64,000 nt of DNA from Rhodovulum robiginosum (GCF_003944755.1 NZ_RWGU01000045.1:1-64000), one strand, 5' to 3'; positions 26,931 through 35,868 are shown, numbered from the stretch's first letter. Notes: a model not told the origin generated them from the sequence alone. Program-made: numbers and translations.

Positions 26931-27806
26931 TCACCGCGCCAACCCCATCCGCTTGAGCGTCAGCCGCTGTGCGATCCCGATCAGCCCCACCAGCAGCGCC
27001 GCCAGGATCGCCGCGCCGAAAAGCGCACTCCAGATCTGCACCGTCTGGCCGTAATAGCTGCCCGCCAGCAGCCGCGCGCCCAGGCCCCGCACCGCGCCGG
27101 TGGGCAACTCGCCGACGATGGCGCCCACCAGGCTGGCCGCCATGGCGATCTTGAGCGAGGTAAACAGATACGGCGTCGCCGAGGGCCAGCGCAGCTTGCG
27201 GAAAGTCTGGCCGGGGCTGGCCGAATAGGTCTTGAGCAGGTCCAGCTGCATCGCGTCGGGGCTTCGGAGGCCCTTGACCATGCCCACCACGACGGGAAAG
27301 AAGCTGAGATAGGCCGAGATGACCGCCTTGGGCAACAGCCCCGTCACCCCCACCGAGTTCAGCACCACGATGATCATCGGCGCGATCGCCAGGATCGGGA
27401 TGGTCTGGCTGGCGATGGCCCAGGGCATCACGCTCATGTCCATCGCCCGGTTATGCACGATCCCCACCGCCAGCAGGATGCCCAGCCCCGCGCCGATGGC
27501 AAAGCCCATCAATGTCGCCGAGAGCGTTATCCAGCCATGATAGATCAGGCTGCGCTTGGAAAAGGCGCGCCCCTTCAGCACCATCGCGCCCGTGGTCTTC
27601 CACAGCTCGGCGCCCACCTGGTGCGGCGCGGGCAGCTTGGGCCGCTCCTGCTGCAGCGTGTCGGCAACGATCTCGGCGACGGTCAGCTCCTGGTCCGCGC
27701 GCGCCGCCTGGTCCAGCGTCCAGCGCTTGTTCATCGCCACGGCACCGGCATACCAGAGCGCCACGATGACCATCACGACGGTCAGGATGGGCAGGACGCT
27801 ACGCAT
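26931..27806 (-). CDS. Second ABC transporter permease, pyrimidine cluster
   Basis: A 291-residue permease. An N-terminal helix (residues about 3-20) is followed by a periplasmic segment with charged residues (NKRWTLDQAARADQELTV) and then the core BPD domain with the EAA-type loop AISAYLSFFPVVVGMVKGLR. It is a paralogue of the preceding permease, and together they should form a heterodimeric pore. ATG 27806 begins directly before the first helix. The ATPase gene lies 26 bp upstream. No unusual residues stand out. Confidence 0.88.
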   Translation of the reverse strand: MRSVLPILTVVMVIVALWYAGAVAMNKRWTLDQAARADQELTVAEIVADTLQQERPKLPAPHQVGAELWKTTGAMVLKGRAFSKRSLIYHGWITLSATLMGFAIGAGLGILLAVGIVHNRAMDMSVMPWAIASQTIPILAIAPMIIVVLNSVGVTGLLPKAVISAYLSFFPVVVGMVKGLRSPDAMQLDLLKTYSASPGQTFRKLRWPSATPYLFTSLKIAMAASLVGAIVGELPTGAVRGLGARLLAGSYYGQTVQIWSALFGAAILAALLVGLIGIAQRLTLKRMGLAR

Positions 27807-27832
27807 CGCCCGCCCCTTTCCGGGTGTCGCGG

Positions 27833-28615
27833 TCACTCCTCATAGGCATGCCCCGCCCTCAGCCCCTCGCGCACCCGGTGAGCGACCTCCAGAAACTCCG
27901 GCGTGTCGCGGATATCGAGCGGGCGTTCCTTCGGCAGCGGGCTTTCGATCACGTCCGCGATGCGGCCCGGCCGCGGCGACATCACCACGATCCGGGTCGA
28001 GAGATACACCGCCTCGGGGATCGAATGGGTGACGAAGAGACAGGTCTTTTTGGTTCGCGCCCACAGCTCCAGCAACTGCTCGTTCAGGTGGTCGCGCACG
28101 ATCTCGTCCAGCGCGCCGAAGGGCTCGTCCATCAACAATATGTCGGCGTCGAAGGCCAGCGCACGCGCGATCGAGGCCCGCTGCTGCATCCCGCCCGACA
28201 GCTGCCACGGGTACTTCTTGCCGAACCCGGCGAGATCGACCAGCTCCAGCACCTTCTCGACCCGCTTCGCCTGCTCGGCCCGGGCGAACCCCATGATCTC
28301 GAGCGGCAGCCGGATATTGCCTGCGATGGTCCGCCACGGATAAAGCCCCGCGGCCTGGAAGACGTAGCCATAGGCGCGCTCCTGCCGGGCGTTGTCGGGC
28401 GTCATCCCGTTCACGGTCAGGCTGCCGCCCGTGGGGTGCTCCAGCGCCGCCACGCAGCGCAGGAAGGTGGTCTTGCCGCAGCCCGACGGGCCGATGAAGC
28501 TGACGAAATCCCCGCGCACCACTTCCAGCGACACGTCGCTCAGCGCGTGGACGGGGCCGTCATTCGTCTCGAACACCAGGTCGAGGTGATCCGCCTTGAT
28601 GACAGGGGTTTTCAC
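27833..28615 (-). CDS. ABC transporter ATPase, pyrimidine cluster
   Basis: A 260-residue nucleotide-binding subunit of the nitrate/sulfonate/taurine group: Walker A GPSGCGKTT, Q-loop YVFQAAGLYPWRT, signature LSGGMQQRASIARAL, Walker B ILLMDEPFGALD and switch VTHSIPEAVYLSTR. The start is GTG at 28615, 13 bp downstream of the dihydropyrimidinase stop, so the transporter genes are cotranscribed with the catabolic genes. It energises uptake of the ligand delivered by the NMT1-type binding protein. Confidence 0.92.
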   Translation of the reverse strand: MKTPVIKADHLDLVFETNDGPVHALSDVSLEVVRGDFVSFIGPSGCGKTTFLRCVAALEHPTGGSLTVNGMTPDNARQERAYGYVFQAAGLYPWRTIAGNIRLPLEIMGFARAEQAKRVEKVLELVDLAGFGKKYPWQLSGGMQQRASIARALAFDADILLMDEPFGALDEIVRDHLNEQLLELWARTKKTCLFVTHSIPEAVYLSTRIVVMSPRPGRIADVIESPLPKERPLDIRDTPEFLEVAHRVREGLRAGHAYEE

Positions 28616-28628
28616 GATGCGCGCAGCC

Positions 28629-30083
28629 TCACACGCCGCTCGCCGGGATGCCCGTCCGCTCCACCGGGCGCGGCGCGGTCAGTTCCTTCCAGCTCGACAG
28701 CGCCCGGTTGACCGCACCGTTCGGGTCGCGCTTGACGAACTGGCCGTGGCCTTCCTCGCCGCGCACCTCGCCGTCATGCACGGCCACGCGCCCGCGCGTC
28801 AGCGTGAACCGCGGCAGGCCCTTGACGTGCTTGCCCTCGAAGACGTTGTAATCGATGGCCGATTGCTGGTTGGCGGCCGCGATGGTCTTTTCCTTCTCGG
28901 GGTCCCAGACCACCAGGTCGGCATCGGCACCGACCAGCACCGCACCCTTTTTCGGATAGCAGTTCAGGATCTTTGCGATGTTGGTCGAGGTGACGGCGAC
29001 GAACTCGTTGGGTGTCAGCCGCCCGGTGCCCACCCCATAGGTCCACAGCATCGGCAGCCGGTCCTCCAGCCCCCCGGTGCCGTTGGGGATCTTGGTGAAA
29101 TCGCCCACGCCATAGCGCTTCTGGTCGGTGGTGAACGCGCAATGGTCGGTGGCCACGACCGAGAGCGAGCCCGATTGAAGCCCCGCCCAGAGGCTGTCCT
29201 GGTGGCGCTGGTTGCGGAAGGGCGGCGACATCACGCGGCGCGCCGCGTGGTCCCAGTCCTTGTCGAAATATTCACTTTCGTCCAGCGTCAGGTGCTGGAT
29301 CAGCGGCTCGCCCCAGACCCGCTTGCCCAGCATCCGCGCCCGGCGGATCGCCTCGTGGCTCTCCTCGCAAGAGGTATGCACCACGTAAAGCGGCACGCCG
29401 GCCATGTCGGCGATCATGATCGCGCGGTTGGTGGCCTCGCCCTCGACCTCGGGGGGCCGCGAATAGGCATGCGCCTCGGGGCCGGTATTGCCCTCTTCCA
29501 TCAGCTTGCGCTGAAGCTCGGCCACCACATCGCCATTCTCGGCATGGACCAGCGGAATCGCCCCCAGCTCGGCACAGCGCTTGAACGACGCGTACATCTC
29601 GTCGTCGTTGACCATCAGCGCGCCCTTGTAGGCCATGAAATGCTTGAACGTGGTGATGCCGCGGTCGCGCACGACCGTTTCCATCTCGTTGAACACCTGC
29701 TCCTCCCACCAGGTGATCGCCATGTGGAAAGAATAGTCGCAATGGGCGCGGGTCGACTTGTTGTCCCACATCTGCAGCGCGTCGAGCAGCCCCTGCCCCG
29801 GCGCGGGCAGCGCGAAATCGACCACCATCGTGGTGCCGCCCGAGAGCGCCGCGCGCGTGCCGCTCTCGAAATCGTCGCTGGAATAGGTGCCCATGAAGGG
29901 CATCTCCAGGTGGGTATGCGGGTCGATGCCCCCGGGCATCACGTAGCAGCCGGTGGCGTCCAGGGTTTCGTCACCCTTCAGGTCGGGTCCGATCTCGACG
30001 ATCTTGCCGCCGTCGATGGCGACATCGGCCTTGTAGGTCAGATCGGCGGTGACGATTGTGCCGTTCTTGATCACTGTGGTCAT
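28629..30083 (-). CDS. hydA: Dihydropyrimidinase (D-hydantoinase)
   Basis: A 484-residue cyclic amidohydrolase that opens dihydrouracil to N-carbamoyl-beta-alanine (and dihydrothymine to N-carbamoyl-beta-aminoisobutyrate). Metal-site elements are visible in order: DPHTHLEMPF (H56, H58), the carbamylated lysine in FMAYKG (K153), VHAENGD (H180), VVHTSCEES and ATDHCAF. Length and motifs fit the dihydropyrimidinase/hydantoinase family rather than allantoinase. ATG 30083 starts MTTVIKNGTIV, the normal family N-terminus. It lies between the amidohydrolase for its product and the transporter genes, all on one strand. Confidence 0.95.
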   Translation of the reverse strand: MTTVIKNGTIVTADLTYKADVAIDGGKIVEIGPDLKGDETLDATGCYVMPGGIDPHTHLEMPFMGTYSSDDFESGTRAALSGGTTMVVDFALPAPGQGLLDALQMWDNKSTRAHCDYSFHMAITWWEEQVFNEMETVVRDRGITTFKHFMAYKGALMVNDDEMYASFKRCAELGAIPLVHAENGDVVAELQRKLMEEGNTGPEAHAYSRPPEVEGEATNRAIMIADMAGVPLYVVHTSCEESHEAIRRARMLGKRVWGEPLIQHLTLDESEYFDKDWDHAARRVMSPPFRNQRHQDSLWAGLQSGSLSVVATDHCAFTTDQKRYGVGDFTKIPNGTGGLEDRLPMLWTYGVGTGRLTPNEFVAVTSTNIAKILNCYPKKGAVLVGADADLVVWDPEKEKTIAAANQQSAIDYNVFEGKHVKGLPRFTLTRGRVAVHDGEVRGEEGHGQFVKRDPNGAVNRALSSWKELTAPRPVERTGIPASGV

Positions 30084-30121
30084 GTTTACGCTCCCTGCGG
30101 GGCTCTGCACCGGCCCCTCAT

Positions 30122-30171
30122 CTTCTTCTGGCCAAAAATATCCCGGGGGGTCCGGGGGGCTGGCCCCCCGG
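30122..30171. repeat. Dispersed intergenic repeat, copy 1
   Basis: CTTCTTCTGGCCAAAAATAT followed by CCC and a GC hairpin (CCGGGGGG-CTGG-CCCCCCGG). Related units lie at 49031-49070 and, reversed, at 55361-55397. Every copy is in a gap right after a stop codon or between genes, so the family may serve as terminators or mRNA ends. Confidence 0.6.
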
Positions 30172-30177
30172 CCTTCG

Positions 30178-31428
30178 TCACTCCACGATCTCCGCCGTTT
30201 CCACCACCGCGTGGAACAGCACGTTCGCCCCGGCGTTGGCCCATTCCGGTGAGATTTCCTCGGCCTCGTTGTGGCTGAGGCCGTCCACGCAGGGGCACAT
30301 CACCATGGCCGTGGGCGCCACGTCGTTGATCCAGCAGGCGTCGTGCCCGGCGCCCGAGACGATATCCATGTGGGAATAGCCCAACCGCTCGGCCGCGTCG
30401 CGGATCGCCTTGACGCAGTCCTTGTCGAAGGCCGGCGGGTCGAACTGGCCGACGATCTGGCTTTCGAACGTGACGCCGATGCCTTCGCACAGCTTCGGCG
30501 CGCGCGCCATGAACTCGTCCACCATGCCGTTCAGCTTGTCCAGGAGGTGGGTGCGCATGTCGACGGTGAAGACCGTCTTGCCGGGGATGATGTTGCGCGA
30601 GTTGGGGTAGACGTCGATATGGCCGATGGCGCCCACCGCATTGGGCTGGTTCTTCATCGCGATCTCGTGGACGAGCTCGGTGATGAGCGCCAGCCCGCGG
30701 CCCGCGTTCTTGCGCATGTGCATCGGGGTCGAGCCCGTGTGGCTTTCCTTGCCCGTGACCGTGCATTCGACCCAGCGCAGGCCCTGGCCGTGCGTGACGA
30801 CGCCGATATCCTTGCCCTCGACCTCCAGGATCGGGCCCTGTTCGATATGCAGCTCGAAAAAGGCGTGCATCTTGCGGTCGCCGACCTTCTCGTCGCCCTT
30901 CCAGCCGATGCGCTCCAGCTCGTCGCCAAAGCGCTTTCCCTCGGCATCCTCGCGGTCATAGGCCCAGTCGAGCGCGTGCTTGCCCGCGAAAACGCCCGAG
31001 GCCAGCATCGCGGGGGCAAAGCGCGTGCCCTCCTCGTTGGTCCAGTTGGTGACCACGATGGGGTGTTTGGTCTTGATCCCGAGGTCGTTGAGGCTGCGCA
31101 CGATTTCCAGCCCGCCGAGCACGCCCAGCACCCCGTCATACTTGCCCCCCGTGGGCTGGGTGTCGAGATGGCTGCCGACATAGACCGGCAGGGCGTCGGG
31201 GTCGGTGCCCTCGCGCCGGGCGAACATGGTGCCCATCTCGTCCAGGCCCATGGTGCATCCCGCGTCTTCGCACCATTTCTGGAACAGCGCGCGGCCTGTG
31301 GCGTCGTCGTCGGTCAGGGTCTGGCGGTTGTTGCCGCCTGCGATGCCCGGGCCGATCTTGGCCATCTCCATCAGGCTGTCCCACAGCCGCTCGCCATTGA
31401 TCTTCAGGTTTTCTCCTGGGGCGGGCAT
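30178..31428 (-). CDS. N-carbamoyl-beta-alanine amidohydrolase (beta-ureidopropionase, M20 type)
   Basis: A 416-residue zinc-dependent amidase of the M20/HyuC-like family. Metal ligands are recognisable: H87 in GSHLDT, D98 in GKYDGVLG, the glutamate pair in TNEEG (132-133), H194 in FELHIEQGP, and a C-terminal His in LSHNEAEE. It hydrolyses N-carbamoyl-beta-alanine to beta-alanine, CO2 and ammonia, the third step of reductive pyrimidine breakdown. Related enzymes act on allantoate or N-carbamoyl-L-amino acids; the operon context selects the pyrimidine substrate. ATG 31428 follows AAGGAGAAGGCC. Confidence 0.92.
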   Translation of the reverse strand: MPAPGENLKINGERLWDSLMEMAKIGPGIAGGNNRQTLTDDDATGRALFQKWCEDAGCTMGLDEMGTMFARREGTDPDALPVYVGSHLDTQPTGGKYDGVLGVLGGLEIVRSLNDLGIKTKHPIVVTNWTNEEGTRFAPAMLASGVFAGKHALDWAYDREDAEGKRFGDELERIGWKGDEKVGDRKMHAFFELHIEQGPILEVEGKDIGVVTHGQGLRWVECTVTGKESHTGSTPMHMRKNAGRGLALITELVHEIAMKNQPNAVGAIGHIDVYPNSRNIIPGKTVFTVDMRTHLLDKLNGMVDEFMARAPKLCEGIGVTFESQIVGQFDPPAFDKDCVKAIRDAAERLGYSHMDIVSGAGHDACWINDVAPTAMVMCPCVDGLSHNEAEEISPEWANAGANVLFHAVVETAEIVE

Positions 31429-31467
31429 GGCCTTCTCCTTTGGTTATCTGTGCCTTGCGTAGGGAAG

Positions 31468-32793
31468 TTAATCCAGGGCCTTAAGAACGTCCGACAGCTT
31501 TCCGAACAGCTCGTCGATCTGCGCCTTGTCGATCATCAAGGGCGGGCTCAGCGCGATGATATCCCCGGTGGTGCGGATCAGCAGGTTCTTGTCATAGGCG
31601 TTCAGGAAGGCGGTGAACGCGCGCTTGGTGGGCTCGCCCGCGATGGGCTCCAGCTCGACCGCGCCGATCAGGCCCATGTTGCGGATGTCGATGACGTGGG
31701 GCAGGTCCTTGAGGCTGTGCAGCGCGTCTTCCCAGTAGGGCGCCAGCGATGCGGCGTTCTCGAACAGCCCTTCTTCGCGGTAGGTTTCCAGCGTCGCCAG
31801 ACCGGCCGCCGACGCGATGGGATTTCCCGAATAGGTGTAGCCGTGAAACAGCTCGATCAGGTGCTCGGGTCCCTGCATGAAGGCGTCGTGGATCGCCGGC
31901 GTGGTCAGCACCGCGCCCATCGGGATCACCCCGTTTGTCAGCCCCTTTGCGGTGGTCATCATGTCGGGCATCACGTCGAAATGGTCCGCCGCAAAGGCCG
32001 AGCCCAGCCGCCCGAACCCGGTGATCACCTCGTCGAAGATCAAGAGGATCCCGTGCTTCGTGCAGATCTCGCGCAGCCGCTCCAGATAGCCCTTCGGCGG
32101 CATCAGGACGCCGGTCGAGCCGGCCATGGGTTCCACGATCACCGCCGCGACGGTCTCGGCCCCGTGCAGCGCGACGATGCGCTCCAGATCTTCGGCCAGG
32201 TGCGCGCCATGTTCGGGCTGGCCGCGGGTAAAGGCGTTTTCGGGCAGGTGCGTGTGCGGCAGGTGGTCGACGCCGGCCAGCAGCGTGCCGAACATCTTGC
32301 GGTTATTGACGATGCCGCCCACCGAGATGCCGCCGAAATTGACCCCGTGATAGCCCCGCTCGCGCCCGATCAGGCGGGTGCGGCTGCCCTCGCCGCGGGC
32401 GCGGTGATAGGCGATGGCGATCTTCAAAGCGGTTTCAACCGACTCGGACCCGGAATTGGTGAAAAAGACATGCTCCATCCCCTCCGGCGCCATGTCGCGC
32501 ACCGCGCTGGCCAGTTCGAACGCTTTGGGATGGCCCATCTGGAAGGCCGGCGCATAATCGAGCTCGGCCGCCTGTTTCTGGATGGCTTCGGTGATCTTCG
32601 GGCGGCAATGGCCCGCGTTGCAGCACCACAGACCGGCGGTGCCGTCCAGCACCTCGCGCCCGTCGGCGGTCTTGTAGTACATGCCCGAGGCCCCCACGAA
32701 CATGCGCGGCGCCTTCTTGAACTGGCGGTTCGCGGTGAACGGCATCCAGAAGGCCGAGAGGTCATTGGGAACGGGATTGCGATCAAGCGCCAT
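31468..32793 (-). CDS. Class III omega-aminotransferase, probably beta-alanine:pyruvate
   Basis: A 441-residue PLP enzyme. The cofactor lysine is in TTAKGLTNG, and the IFDEVITGFGR and TNSGSESVETALKIA segments are characteristic of class III aminotransferases. Similarity in length and N-terminal sequence (PNDLSAFWMPFTANRQFKKA) is to omega-amino acid:pyruvate transaminases. Located just after the beta-alanine-forming amidohydrolase, it should convert beta-alanine (and beta-aminoisobutyrate from thymine) to malonate semialdehyde, or its methyl form, with alanine as by-product. A malonate semialdehyde dehydrogenase is not in this window. Confidence 0.9.
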   Translation of the reverse strand: MALDRNPVPNDLSAFWMPFTANRQFKKAPRMFVGASGMYYKTADGREVLDGTAGLWCCNAGHCRPKITEAIQKQAAELDYAPAFQMGHPKAFELASAVRDMAPEGMEHVFFTNSGSESVETALKIAIAYHRARGEGSRTRLIGRERGYHGVNFGGISVGGIVNNRKMFGTLLAGVDHLPHTHLPENAFTRGQPEHGAHLAEDLERIVALHGAETVAAVIVEPMAGSTGVLMPPKGYLERLREICTKHGILLIFDEVITGFGRLGSAFAADHFDVMPDMMTTAKGLTNGVIPMGAVLTTPAIHDAFMQGPEHLIELFHGYTYSGNPIASAAGLATLETYREEGLFENAASLAPYWEDALHSLKDLPHVIDIRNMGLIGAVELEPIAGEPTKRAFTAFLNAYDKNLLIRTTGDIIALSPPLMIDKAQIDELFGKLSDVLKALD

Positions 32794-33035
32794 GGCAGCA
32801 CTCCAAGGGTTTTAGCGCGGCCACTGCGGCGCGCAGCAACAGGAGAAATGTCCCTTCGGACGCGGTCACGCTAGCAGAGGGCAAGGCCCAGTCAACCGAT
32901 ACCCTCCGGCCCGGCGCCAGGCGGACAAGGCGCTGCATCGGAACGGCGCGCGAGCGCCGCGAAATTCAGCGCCGTAAAAACAAAGGGCCTCAGCGTCTTG
33001 CCGTGCAAAGCTCACCCTCGCGCCGATTATCGCGC
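32794..33035. other. 242-bp gap between preA and the aminotransferase gene
   Basis: No convincing gene or RNA. A small GGCGC-GCGA-GCGCC hairpin lies at about 32944-32957 without a U-run. The gap separates preTA from the rest of the minus-strand pathway, so an internal promoter for the downstream genes is possible, but I cannot point to hexamers. Confidence 0.4.
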
Positions 33036-34340
33036 CTATTCTGCCGCGCAGGTTCCCGGGTTGTTGGGGTGGGTCGTCCAGTTGGCGTAATCGTCGCTGA
33101 CCGTCTGGCCGGTGCGCGGGTCGGTCTGGCCGGCGGCCAGGCGCTCCATCGTGATGCAGTCTTCGACAGGGCAGACGTTGACGCACAGGTTGCAGGCCAC
33201 GCATTCGTCGTCCTGCACCTCGAACACGCGCTCGGGCGACATGGTGATCGCCTGGTGGCTGGTATCCTCGCAGGCCGCAAAGCAGCGCCCGCACTTGATG
33301 CAGGCCGCCTGGTCGATGCGCGCCTTGGTGACGTAGTTGAGGTTGAGATATTGCCAGTCGGTGACATTGGGCACCGCGCGCCCGACAAGGTCGGAGACCT
33401 GGGCATGGCCCTTGTCGTCCATCCATTGCGAGAGCCCCGAGATCATCTCCTGCACGATCTTGAAGCCATAGGTCATCACCGCGGTGCAGACCTGCACGTT
33501 GCCCGCGCCCAGCGCCATGAACTCGGCCGCATCCTTCCACGTCGTCACGCCGCCGATGCCGGAAATCGGCAGGCCCGCGGTTTCGGGGTCGCGGGCGATC
33601 TCGGCCACCATGTTCAGCGCGATGGGTTTGACCGCCGGGCCGCAATAGCCGCCATGCGTGCCCTTGCCGTCGATCGTCGGCTCGGGCGCCATCTGGTCCA
33701 GATCGACCCCGGTGATCGAGTTGATCGTGTTGATCAGGCTCACCGCGTCGGCGCCGCCCTTGTGGGCCGCGCGGCTGGCCAGCCGGATATCGGTGATGTT
33801 GGGCGTCAGCTTGACGATCACCGGCATCCGCGTGTTGGCCTTGCACCAGCGGGTGACCATCTCGACATAGTCGGGCACCTGCCCCACGGCCGAGCCCATA
33901 CCGCGCTCGCTCATCCCGTGCGGACAGCCGAAATTCAGCTCGACCCCGTCGGCGCCGGTTTCCTCCACCCGCGCGAGGATCGCCTTCCACGCCTCTTCCT
34001 CGCAGGGCACCATCAGGCTGACCACCATCGCCCGGTCGGGGTAGTCGCGCTTGACCGTCTTGATCTCGCGCAGGTTCACCTCCAGCGGGCGGTCGGTGAT
34101 CAATTCGATGTTGTTGAGCCCCAGGAGCCGCCGGTCGGCGCCCCAGATCGCGCCATAGCGCGGGCCGTTGACATTGACCACCGGCGGGCCGTCCTCGCCC
34201 AGCGTCTTCCACACCACGCCGCCCCAGCCGGCCTCGAATGCGCGGCGAACGTTGTATTCCTTGTCGGTCGGGGGCGCCGAGGCCAGCCAGAACGGGTTGG
34301 GGGACTTGATCCCGACGAAATCGCAGCTCAGATCAGCCAT
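33036..34340 (-). CDS. preA: NAD-dependent dihydropyrimidine dehydrogenase, PreA subunit
   Basis: A 434-residue flavoprotein subunit that reduces uracil/thymine to the dihydro forms (or the reverse). The N-terminal about 320 residues form a dihydroorotate-dehydrogenase-like FMN barrel with the catalytic cysteine in ELNFGCPHG (C139). The C-terminal part carries two [4Fe-4S] ferredoxin motifs, CIKCGRCFAAC and CVACNLCVNVCP. It matches the C-terminal half of eukaryotic dihydropyrimidine dehydrogenase. Its ATG overlaps the end of preT by 8 bp, so the subunits are made together. Confidence 0.96.
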   Translation of the reverse strand: MADLSCDFVGIKSPNPFWLASAPPTDKEYNVRRAFEAGWGGVVWKTLGEDGPPVVNVNGPRYGAIWGADRRLLGLNNIELITDRPLEVNLREIKTVKRDYPDRAMVVSLMVPCEEEAWKAILARVEETGADGVELNFGCPHGMSERGMGSAVGQVPDYVEMVTRWCKANTRMPVIVKLTPNITDIRLASRAAHKGGADAVSLINTINSITGVDLDQMAPEPTIDGKGTHGGYCGPAVKPIALNMVAEIARDPETAGLPISGIGGVTTWKDAAEFMALGAGNVQVCTAVMTYGFKIVQEMISGLSQWMDDKGHAQVSDLVGRAVPNVTDWQYLNLNYVTKARIDQAACIKCGRCFAACEDTSHQAITMSPERVFEVQDDECVACNLCVNVCPVEDCITMERLAAGQTDPRTGQTVSDDYANWTTHPNNPGTCAAE

Positions 34341-35688
34341 GCGCCCTCTCCTCCGTGCCCGTCAACATTGCATCGATATCCTCGGCTGCATCGCGCCCCT
34401 CGGCCACCGCCGTCACCGTCAGGTCATCGCCACCCGCCGCGCAGTCGCCGCCGGCCCAGACGCCGTCGAGACTGGTCCGGCCCGGGCCGGTGACCGCGAT
34501 CTTGCGGCCCGAGAGCGTCAGCCCCTGCGGCGCGCCGTCCAGCACCTGGCCGATGGCCTTGAACACCTGGTCGGCCTTCAGCTTGAACGTCTTGTCGGTC
34601 AGTTCCAGCCCCGCCTCGGTTTCGTTGGTATAGGCGAATTCCACCGCCTCGACCGCGCCCTCGCCGAAGATGCGCAACGGCGCCGCGCCGGTGATGATGC
34701 GCACCCCTTTCGAGGCCGCGTGCTGCTGTTCGCGCCCGCTCGCGCTCATGTTGGCGCGGCCGCGGCGGTAGACCATGGTCACCGTCTCGGCGCCCAGCAG
34801 CTTTGACTGCACCGCCGCGTCCACCGCGGTCATGCCGCCGCCGATCACCACCACGTCGCGGCCGACGGGGATCTTCGACAGATCCTCGGCCTGGCGCAGA
34901 TGGGCGATGAAATCGACCGCGTCCTGGACGTGGGATTTTTCCTCGCCCTCGGTCCGCAGCGCGTTGACCCCGCCGAGGCCAATGGCCAGGAACACCGCGT
35001 CATACCCCTCGCGCAGCGCGTCGAGCGAGATGTCGCGGCCCAGCGCCTTGCCGTTTTCCACCGTGATGCCGCCGATCCCCATCAGCCAGGCGACCTCGGC
35101 CTGGGCGAAATCGTTGACCGTCTTGTAGGCGGCGATGCCGTATTCGTTAAGCCCGCCGGGCTTTGGCCTTGCGTCGAAAAGCCGTACCTCGTGACCCTTC
35201 ATCGCCAGGCGATGGGCACAGGCCAGCCCGGCCGGCCCCGCACCCACCACGGCGACCCGCCGGCCGGTTTCGGGCGCGCGGGTGAACGGATGGTCGCCGC
35301 GCATCATCAGCGTGTCGGTGGCATAGCGTTGCAGCCGCCCGATCTCGACCGGCCGGCCCTCGGCCACCTCGCGCACACAGGCCTCTTCACACAGCATCTC
35401 GGTCGGGCAGACCCGGGCGCACATGCCGCCCAGAACGTTCTGGGTGAAAATCGTCCGGGCTGCCGCCACGGGCGCGCCCGTGGCGATTTCACGGATGAAA
35501 AGCGGGATGTCGATCGCCGTGGGACAAGCCGTGATGCAGGGCGCATCGTGGCAGAAATAGCAGCGGTCGGCCGCCACCGCCGCGGCGTGGGTGTCGAGCG
35601 GCGGCGCCTTGTCGGCGAAATTGTCCTGGTAGTCCTCGTCACGCAGACGCGCGGGCGCGACGCCGGGCGTCAACTGGGTGTTGGTCAA
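34333..35688 (-). CDS. preT: NAD-dependent dihydropyrimidine dehydrogenase, PreT subunit
   Basis: A 451-residue FAD/iron-sulfur subunit. N-terminal cysteine motifs (CYFCHDAPCITACP and GGMCARVCPTEMLCEEAC) bind two [4Fe-4S] clusters. The FAD site is VAVVGAGPAGLACA (about 145-158) and the NAD(P)H site is DVVVIGGGMTAVDAA. It passes electrons from NADH to PreA. Start: TTG 35688 (then ACC AAC ACC) has AGGGAG 8 bases upstream, whereas a GTG at 35718, ten codons earlier, has no ribosome site and lies inside a palindrome. It is the first gene of the pyrimidine pathway operon. Confidence 0.93.
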   Translation of the reverse strand: MTNTQLTPGVAPARLRDEDYQDNFADKAPPLDTHAAAVAADRCYFCHDAPCITACPTAIDIPLFIREIATGAPVAAARTIFTQNVLGGMCARVCPTEMLCEEACVREVAEGRPVEIGRLQRYATDTLMMRGDHPFTRAPETGRRVAVVGAGPAGLACAHRLAMKGHEVRLFDARPKPGGLNEYGIAAYKTVNDFAQAEVAWLMGIGGITVENGKALGRDISLDALREGYDAVFLAIGLGGVNALRTEGEEKSHVQDAVDFIAHLRQAEDLSKIPVGRDVVVIGGGMTAVDAAVQSKLLGAETVTMVYRRGRANMSASGREQQHAASKGVRIITGAAPLRIFGEGAVEAVEFAYTNETEAGLELTDKTFKLKADQVFKAIGQVLDGAPQGLTLSGRKIAVTGPGRTSLDGVWAGGDCAAGGDDLTVTAVAEGRDAAEDIDAMLTGTEERAHG

Positions 35689-35710
35689 GGCCTGAGCTCC
35701 CTGGCTTGGG

Positions 35711-35724
35711 CGTTTCACGAAACG
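35711..35724. promoter_or_regulatory. Palindrome CGTTTC-N2-GAAACG upstream of preT
   Basis: Perfect 6-bp arms (35711-35716 and 35719-35724), centred 29 bp upstream of the TTG start. A further CGTTTC half-site lies at 35760-35765. It is a candidate operator for the pyrimidine operon. It does not match the TTGACCA-type RutR box. Confidence 0.45.
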
Positions 35725-35810
35725 CTGCCATAGGAAGCAGGCTTAATCAAACCCATAAACGTTTCCGCTCCGCGTCATGGCGCGGTCCCCATGGGCCGCC
35801 CCAAAAGAAC

Positions 35811-35838
35811 GCGGCACCACCCGCAAGGGCGATGCCGC
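35811..35838 (-). terminator. Terminator downstream of the VPLPA-CTERM gene
   Basis: GCGGCA (35811-35816) pairs with TGCCGC (35833-35838), with an inner CCC/GGG pairing. On the minus strand the stem is followed by GTTCTTTT. It lies about 31 bp past the stop of the surface-protein gene. Confidence 0.5.
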
Positions 35839-35868
35839 AAACCTGTTGCACCGGGCACTGAGTGCCAA

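Noticed and set aside
30271-32874. 867-codon open frame on the plus strand across the amidohydrolase and aminotransferase genes
   Set aside because: It crosses two well-supported genes in antisense and shows no family features.
32944-32957. GGCGC-GCGA-GCGCC hairpin as a terminator after preA
   Set aside because: No U-run follows on either strand and the surrounding DNA is GC-rich enough to give such stems by chance.
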